Assembly (NCBI RefSeq): GCF_048984525.1
Contig: NZ_JBMGJC010000004.1
Span: 124,001 to 188,000 of the forward strand
DNA: 64,000 bases
Source: Syntrophopropionicum propionicicum_A
GTDB taxonomy: Bacteria; Bacillota; Desulfotomaculia; Desulfotomaculales; Pelotomaculaceae
Direction of reading: 5' to 3'
In this document: positions 59,979 through 64,000 of the stretch, piece by piece
How the letters are laid out: every line of letters begins with the position of its first letter
How positions within the stretch are numbered: position 1 is the first letter of the stretch
Program-made: the position numbers and the translations under genes
Notes under the pieces: generated by a model
Database searches by the model: none
What the model was told of the DNA's origin: nothing
What the model saw: only the letters and a program-made list of their open reading frames with translations

Positions 59979-60758
59979 CTAAGGCTGCTGCGGGTGAGCG
60001 TCCGACATTTCAGCCATCTGCTCCCGCTTTTTCCTGCGGGCAAGCCTGCGTTCAGTGATACGCATCACAAAGACGCTGAATTCAAAAAGCAGGTACATGG
60101 GACCGCTGACTATTAAACAGGTAATGATATCGGGAGTAGGTGTGATTACAGCCGCTATAACTACAGAGATCAGGATCGCGTAGCGCCGGTTCCTGGCAAA
60201 AAAAGCGTAGCTGACAAGCCCCAGCCGGGCCAGGAAATAGCTGATTAATGGAAACTCAAAGACTATGCCGAAAGGTATCAGAAAGGATATAGTAAATGAA
60301 ATATACTTGTCAATGGTAAGCATCGGCGCCAGAGTGGGACCGGCGAACTGGAGCAGAAAATATACGCCGTAACGGAACACGCCAAAGAAACCGAAAGCCA
60401 CCCCGCCCATGAAGGACAGGTAAGAAATCAAAACGAACATGGTAAAAGCCACTTTTTCGTTTTTTCTAAGCGCGGGTACGACAAAGCTCCAGATCTGCCA
60501 CAGAATAATAGGCATGGCCGCTAAAAAGCCGGCAAAAAAAGACAGCTTGAGTTTTACAAAGATCGGTTCGGTAACGCCCAGAAAATTCACTTTTTGTTCA
60601 AGCTTGGTCAGTGGTTCCATAAGTATCGCCAGAATCTGGTCAATGAAGAAATAAGCAGCTATAGCAAGTACAATAGTGGCGATAATAGATACGATTAAAA
60701 CCCGACGCAGTTCCTCCATGTGCTCCATAATAGGCATTTCGTCGGTTTTTTTAGGCAT
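59979..60758 (-). CDS. tatC: Twin-arginine translocase subunit TatC
   Basis: 259 residues, six membrane helices. Core of the Tat complex that binds RR signal peptides. Begins with the acidic MEHMEELRRVLIVSI, has FSFFAGFLAAMPIILWQIWSFVVPAL, AGPTLAPMLTIDKY, GIVFEFPLISYFL and TPTPDIITCLIVSGPMYLLFE. A charged C-tail is cytosolic. It follows tatA by 58 nt on the minus strand and lies upstream of the Tat-exported fdhA. Confidence 0.95.
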   Translation of the reverse strand: MPKKTDEMPIMEHMEELRRVLIVSIIATIVLAIAAYFFIDQILAILMEPLTKLEQKVNFLGVTEPIFVKLKLSFFAGFLAAMPIILWQIWSFVVPALRKNEKVAFTMFVLISYLSFMGGVAFGFFGVFRYGVYFLLQFAGPTLAPMLTIDKYISFTISFLIPFGIVFEFPLISYFLARLGLVSYAFFARNRRYAILISVVIAAVITPTPDIITCLIVSGPMYLLFEFSVFVMRITERRLARRKKREQMAEMSDAHPQQP

Positions 60759-60816
60759 TTTTTACCCTCTCTAATAGGCGGCTAAATAGGCTGTTGCATG
60801 CTGGACGACCTGCTGT

Positions 60817-61035
60817 TCAGGAATTAGCTTTAGCCGCTTCTGTTATTTGTGGTCCTTCGCTTTTCTCTTTGCTTGCGACTGATTCTACATCATCCATTAT
60901 TTCCATTGAAGAACGGCGAAATTCTCTTATTGTTTTGCCTGCCGCTTTACCCAGGTCCGGCAGTTTGCCCGGGCCAAATATTATTAGGGCCACGGCCAGG
61001 ACCAAGATCAATTCAGTTGCTCCAATATTCGGCAT
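60817..61035 (-). CDS. tatA: Twin-arginine translocase subunit TatA
   Basis: 72 residues. Membrane helix MPNIGATELILVLAVALIIFG, then GPGKLPDLGKAAGKTIREFRRS, the usual FGPxKLP hinge and amphipathic helix. The tail is short and acidic. Paralogue of the tatA at 53562. Between fdhE and tatC, so fdhE-tatA-tatC form a transcript for formate dehydrogenase maturation and export. Confidence 0.95.
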   Translation of the reverse strand: MPNIGATELILVLAVALIIFGPGKLPDLGKAAGKTIREFRRSSMEIMDDVESVASKEKSEGPQITEAAKANS

Positions 61036-61104
61036 TTAAGCGCACTCCTTTCATGCTTACAGCTTAATTTACGACGCAATCGTCGAATATTCCTGCCCGT
61101 GCCA

Positions 61105-61917
61105 TTATTTTTCAGGCTCCTGCGGGTCAACCTGCTGGTTGAAATAACCTTCCCGCATGGCCAGGATATCCAGCTGCACCGTGTTAATATCTTCCCAAAA
61201 AAGATTTAGCTTGCTGTCGCCGGCCCTGGCTCCGTCTATAGTTTTTATATAACCGTGGCATTTGTCACAATAATAAACCCTGTACTTTTCCATACCCTCA
61301 ACTGTAAAAAAGTGTGACTCAGGGCTGGCACAGTAAGGGCAGCCCAGGCGGTGGAAGCGCCATTTCACTTCACAAAGCCCGCAGTACAAGTAACGGCCGC
61401 CTTTTTCCTTTTCCAGCAGCGCCAGGGTGGGTTTGCCGCCGCAAACAGGGCAGTTTCCTTCCAGCCATGTTTCGGGGTCGAAATATTTGCTTGCATTGAC
61501 CGCGTACTGCCGCATGAACGGCTTAACAGTGTGGTTCAATAAGAAGCCAAAGGTCTCAGGCGGCACATCTGATTTTAGGTATGTCAATAAATTCACTCCG
61601 GGGGTAAAGGCCCTGGCGGCAAATTCCTCCTGTCCAGCGGGTTCAACAGGCAGGGCTGATTCTATCTGCTCTGTATCCGCGGCTAGATCAGGCATGAAAT
61701 TTTTAATAACGCCGGCCACTTGCTTCATGGTTGCAAAAAAGTCTTCGGCTTTAACCCGGGGCGGACAAATACTCACCAGCGGTATCGATTTTTCCCGCCC
61801 CTGTTTTAAAATTGTTTCGCCCGGCGTCTCGAAAGTTACGGCGTCTTCCCGCACCGATATCTGCAAAAATTCCTGGTGAAAACTTACCAGCATTTCCTGT
61901 AATGATGGGTTTTGCAT
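61105..61917 (-). CDS. fdhE: Formate dehydrogenase accessory protein FdhE
   Basis: 270 residues. Cytosolic chaperone of respiratory formate dehydrogenases. The C-terminal half is rich in paired cysteines: CPVCGGKPTLALLEKEKGG, YCGLCEVKWRFHRLGCPYC and YYCDKCHGYIKTID, the FdhE rubredoxin-like fold. First gene of the fdhE-tatA-tatC group, which argues for a shared role in building and exporting FdhAB. Confidence 0.92.
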   Translation of the reverse strand: MQNPSLQEMLVSFHQEFLQISVREDAVTFETPGETILKQGREKSIPLVSICPPRVKAEDFFATMKQVAGVIKNFMPDLAADTEQIESALPVEPAGQEEFAARAFTPGVNLLTYLKSDVPPETFGFLLNHTVKPFMRQYAVNASKYFDPETWLEGNCPVCGGKPTLALLEKEKGGRYLYCGLCEVKWRFHRLGCPYCASPESHFFTVEGMEKYRVYYCDKCHGYIKTIDGARAGDSKLNLFWEDINTVQLDILAMREGYFNQQVDPQEPEK

Positions 61918-62148
61918 TGAAATTTCGCCTACTTTCTTTTTATAATGTATAAAATTTACATTATGGCGTATGCATGTCCTTTAAGCCCTGGAATGAGCAT
62001 AACAAGCGGAAATATAGATGTCAATTAAATTATTTTCCATATGCATATCAATATCAAATCCGCATCAAGGAGATTTTAATCTTTTGGCGAAATTATTGTT
62101 AAATCTGGAATAGGGTAAAATGTTATAACGGAAAACGGAGTCTGCAGT

Positions 62149-62931
62149 ATGGACATATCTAATTTAACTATTGGACAAATAAAAAAGATAGCATGCAGTC
62201 CTCACGGAAACAGCCTTGATTTCAGGCAAGCTCTGTCGGCTGATAACAGGGCGGGTGTCCGGGAAATATACATGAAATTATTGCGGGCAGAAAACGTAAT
62301 GGCACTTGAAATGAAGCGCCTGGCCAAGCTGTTTCTATATGAGGAAGACCTGAAGGCCGGGGGGTATTATCCTGTCGCGGGCGTTGATGAAGCGGGCCGG
62401 GGTCCGCTGGCCGGGCCGGTTGTGGCCGCCGCGGTAATCCTGCCTGAAGACGCCGTCCTGGTAAACCTTAACGACTCAAAAAAACTGACCCCCGCCAGGC
62501 GCGAATTACTGGCGGGCCAGATTAAAGAGACTGCCCTGGCCTGGTCTGTCGGCATCTCTTCCGTGGAGGAGATTTTCACAGAAAACATTCACCAGGCAGG
62601 CCTCAATGCCATGCGCAGGGCTGTTGCCGGGCTGGCCGTAAAACCGGCTCACGTACTGGTGGACGGTTTTAAAATTGACCGGCTGGAATACCCTCAGACG
62701 CCCATTATCGAAGGTGACGGTCTAAGCGCTTCCATTGCCGCGGCTTCGATCCTGGCCAAAGTGACAAGGGACGACATGATGGACTCATACCACGAGCTTT
62801 ATCCCCAGTACGGTTTTGACCGCCACAAGGGCTACGGCACACCGGAGCATTTGAAGGCACTGGCTGTTTACGGGCCCTGCCCGATCCACAGGGCCGGGTA
62901 CCGTCCCGTCCAGGAATGCCTGCAGCTATGA
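62149..62931 (+). CDS. rnhB: Ribonuclease HII
   Basis: 260 residues. Removes RNA from RNA-DNA hybrids, including single ribonucleotides. Catalytic acidic residues appear in VAGVDEAGRGPLAGPVVAAAVIL and LVDGFKID; further motifs are LNDSKKLTPARRE and SASIAAASILAKVTRDDMM. N-terminal ~70-residue extension is as in B. subtilis RnhB. ATG start; yraN overlaps by 4 nt. Confidence 0.96.
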   Translation: MDISNLTIGQIKKIACSPHGNSLDFRQALSADNRAGVREIYMKLLRAENVMALEMKRLAKLFLYEEDLKAGGYYPVAGVDEAGRGPLAGPVVAAAVILPEDAVLVNLNDSKKLTPARRELLAGQIKETALAWSVGISSVEEIFTENIHQAGLNAMRRAVAGLAVKPAHVLVDGFKIDRLEYPQTPIIEGDGLSASIAAASILAKVTRDDMMDSYHELYPQYGFDRHKGYGTPEHLKALAVYGPCPIHRAGYRPVQECLQL

Positions 62932-63290
62932 CAGTCAGGAGAAAGAGGCGGGGTCAAAAGGGAGAAAACGCGGCTGCTCATTACCTTGAAAAGATTGGTT
63001 ACAGAGTGCTGCAAAGGAACTACACCTGCTCTATAGGCGAGATTGATTTAATAGCGCTGGATAAGGATGTATTGGTCTTTGTGGAGGTTCGGTCACACAG
63101 CAGCTTAGAATTTGGCCTGCCCCAGGAAAGTGTCACGAAACACAAGCAGAACAAATTACGGCAGCTGGCCTGGTATTTCCTGAAAGCTGAAGGAAAAACT
63201 GAAAGCAGATGCCGGTTTGACGTGATAGCTGTTTTATTTGACTGGGAAGATGTTATAAAGGATCTGGAACACATTAAAAACGCCTTCTAA
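62928..63290 (+). CDS. yraN: YraN-family UPF0102 endonuclease-like protein
   Basis: 120 residues. Restriction-endonuclease-like fold: GQKGENAAAHYLEKIGYRVLQRNY, then the PD-(D/E)xK residues in GEIDLIALDKDVLVFVEVRSHS. The ATG at 62928 shares ATGA with the rnhB stop; an ATG at 62916 is also open. Usual rnhB-yraN pairing. The exact role is unproven in the family. Confidence 0.9.
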   Translation: MTVRRKRRGQKGENAAAHYLEKIGYRVLQRNYTCSIGEIDLIALDKDVLVFVEVRSHSSLEFGLPQESVTKHKQNKLRQLAWYFLKAEGKTESRCRFDVIAVLFDWEDVIKDLEHIKNAF

Positions 63291-63303
63291 AACATTGCAA
63301 AGT

Positions 63304-63363
63304 GCGACAGTGGGGACGGTTCTCGCTGTCATTTACTTGAAGCTGAAGGCTGCCCCTTGTCGC
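63304..63363. repeat. REP-like hairpin remnant after yraN
   Basis: GCGACAGTGGGG (63304-63315) is roughly inverted at CCCCTTGTCGC (63353-63363); inside it GACAG and CTGTC (63306-63310 and 63326-63330) form a smaller stem around GGGGACGGTTCTC. The same GGGGACGGT word occurs near 9.5-10 kb. Confidence 0.5.
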
Positions 63364-63390
63364 AATAAATAATGGCAAACTAAAAAACTA

Positions 63391-63420
63391 TTTACACTTT
63401 TATTAATAAAATGGTACACT
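63391..63420 (+). promoter_or_regulatory. Promoter of the AbrB-family gene
   Basis: TTTACA (63391-63396), 18-nt spacer, TACACT (63415-63420), 42 nt before the start codon. Moderate match. Confidence 0.5.
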
Positions 63421-63461
63421 ATGATAGAAAATTCTGTTAATTTGTCTAAGGAGGGGTAAAA

Positions 63462-63716
63462 ATGAAAGCAACAGGTATAGTGAGAAGAGTCGATGACCTT
63501 GGACGCGTAGTTTTGCCAATGGAATTAAGACGTACTTTCGGCATTGACGAGAAAGACCCCTTGGAATTTTTTGTTGAAGGTGAACAGATTATCTTAAAAA
63601 GGTATGAGCCTGCTTGTGTCTTTTGTAATAACGCTGTAAAAGTCAAACATTTTCGCGGGAAGATGGTATGCGTTGAATGTGCTGAAGCTATGTTCAGAAA
63701 CGTTAAAACTATATAG
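63462..63716 (+). CDS. AbrB-family transition-state regulator
   Basis: 84 residues. The N-terminal swapped-hairpin DNA-binding domain is complete: MKATGIVRRVDDLGRVVLPMELRRTFGI, DPLEFFVEGEQIILKRY. The C-terminal part has CVFC and CVEC pairs, so a zinc-bound dimerisation region. Close to AbrB/Abh of Bacillus, which repress many stationary-phase genes. AAGGAGGGG before the ATG. Monocistronic with its own promoter and terminator. Confidence 0.92.
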   Translation: MKATGIVRRVDDLGRVVLPMELRRTFGIDEKDPLEFFVEGEQIILKRYEPACVFCNNAVKVKHFRGKMVCVECAEAMFRNVKTI

Positions 63717-63746
63717 TTCCTGTAAAAAAGCTGCTCCGTAGGTGAA

Positions 63747-63771
63747 AGGCTGCCATAAGGCGGCCTTTTTT
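63747..63771 (+). terminator. Terminator after the AbrB-family gene
   Basis: AGGCTGCC (63747-63754) pairs with GGCGGCCT (63759-63766; one G-T pair), followed by six Ts. Confidence 0.85.
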
Positions 63772-63886
63772 ATTTGTAAGGACAGCGGCAGACATTATTT
63801 TGTCAGCAGGGAAGGGAGATTTGGCCGGGTTATCAAAGGAGGCAGGGTGAAAAAGGCGACCACGTTAGAATCAAAGATATGTTTTG

Positions 63887-64000
63887 TTAATGCGTATGCC
63901 TGTGATGTAGGTCAGGCAAATGTGCATGCTTGTGCTCAATTGCTTCATGAGTATGTTCATGGCTGTGTTCTCCAACTATTTCAGGGTAGTGTGTATGAGA
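63887..64000 (-). CDS. C-terminus of a His-rich protein running off the right edge
   Basis: 37 codons plus stop are visible on the minus strand. The end is very rich in His and Glu: HSHEHTHEAIEHKHAH then LHHRHTH. Such tails often bind divalent metals and occur on metal transporters and chaperones; the family cannot be told without the rest of the gene. Confidence 0.5.
   Translation of the reverse strand, partial: SHTHYPEIVGEHSHEHTHEAIEHKHAHLPDLHHRHTH

Noticed and set aside
62149..62157. Search for tRNA genes in the gaps, including upstream of rnhB
   Set aside because: No cloverleaf with GTTCRANNC and a CCA-type acceptor was recognised in any intergenic region.

Overview
The window reads as chromosome from a spore-forming, anaerobic member of the Firmicutes, most likely a clostridium of the Peptococcaceae / Desulfotomaculum-Pelotomaculum type. 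Direct support: germination protease gpr and sporulation membrane protein ylbJ (endospore former); FapR with its own operator; FabK as the only enoyl reductase; a selenocysteine-containing, Tat-exported formate dehydrogenase; a fused acyl/acetyl-CoA synthetase (ADP-forming type); strong AGGAGG-type ribosome binding sites; and very heavy use of TTG starts. The genus is inference. No rRNA, tRNA, IS element, prophage or CRISPR array was seen.

Layout. 0-7 kb: a secreted beta-propeller protein, a GntR regulator, then a riboflavin operon (promoter, FMN riboswitch, terminator, ribD-ribE-ribBA-ribH). 7-16 kb: rpmB, recG, gpr, rsmD-coaD, a coiled-coil protein, and a minus-strand pair of an acyl-CoA synthetase and a BioD-like/DRTGG protein. 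16-24 kb is the accessory part: a CheB-CheR-PAS fusion, an orphan PAS histidine kinase, a frameshifted two-TM SLATT-type gene, two DUF3231-like genes carrying three copies of the domain, and ylbJ. 25-35 kb: yceD-rpmF, then fapR-plsX-fabH-fabK-fabD-fabG-acpP-fabF-rnc-ftsY, covering fatty-acid initiation and elongation, RNase III and the SRP receptor. 35-38.6 kb: two paralogous FAD-dependent geranylgeranyl-reductase-like proteins around a small membrane protein, plus small ferritin-like and zinc-ribbon proteins. 38.6-43.5 kb: mtnP, mtnA, ahcY and mtaD, handling methylthioadenosine and S-adenosylhomocysteine. 43.5-47.3 kb: an RlmI-like methyltransferase, a diguanylate cyclase and a class III aminotransferase. 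47.4-53.8 kb: the classical ylxM-ffh-rpsP-khpA-rimM-trmD-rplS-lepB-rbgA cluster, then a tatA. 54-62 kb, minus strand: fdhE-tatA-tatC, a 0.6 kb gap containing a folded leader, then fdhA (in-frame UGA with a SECIS-type hairpin)-fdhB-nrfD. 62-64 kb: rnhB-yraN, an AbrB-type regulator and the end of a His-rich protein.

Two non-coding signals stand out. A family of palindromic intergenic elements is built from 9-nt units (GATTWACAR, about four per arm, with the reverse complement on the other arm). It occurs at six places, splits the mtn/ahcY cluster, and in the ylxM-ffh gap appears as one element nested in another. Second, a ~70-bp sequence is conserved at the same distance (28-30 nt) upstream of two unrelated minus-strand genes, the acyl-CoA synthetase and a DUF3231 gene, which suggests shared control. 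Degenerate REP-like hairpins carrying GGGGACGGT also occur near 9.5-10 kb and 63.3 kb.

Many CDS starts were moved from the longest possible ORF to an internal ATG/GTG/TTG that has a properly spaced ribosome binding site; the reason is given in each entry.
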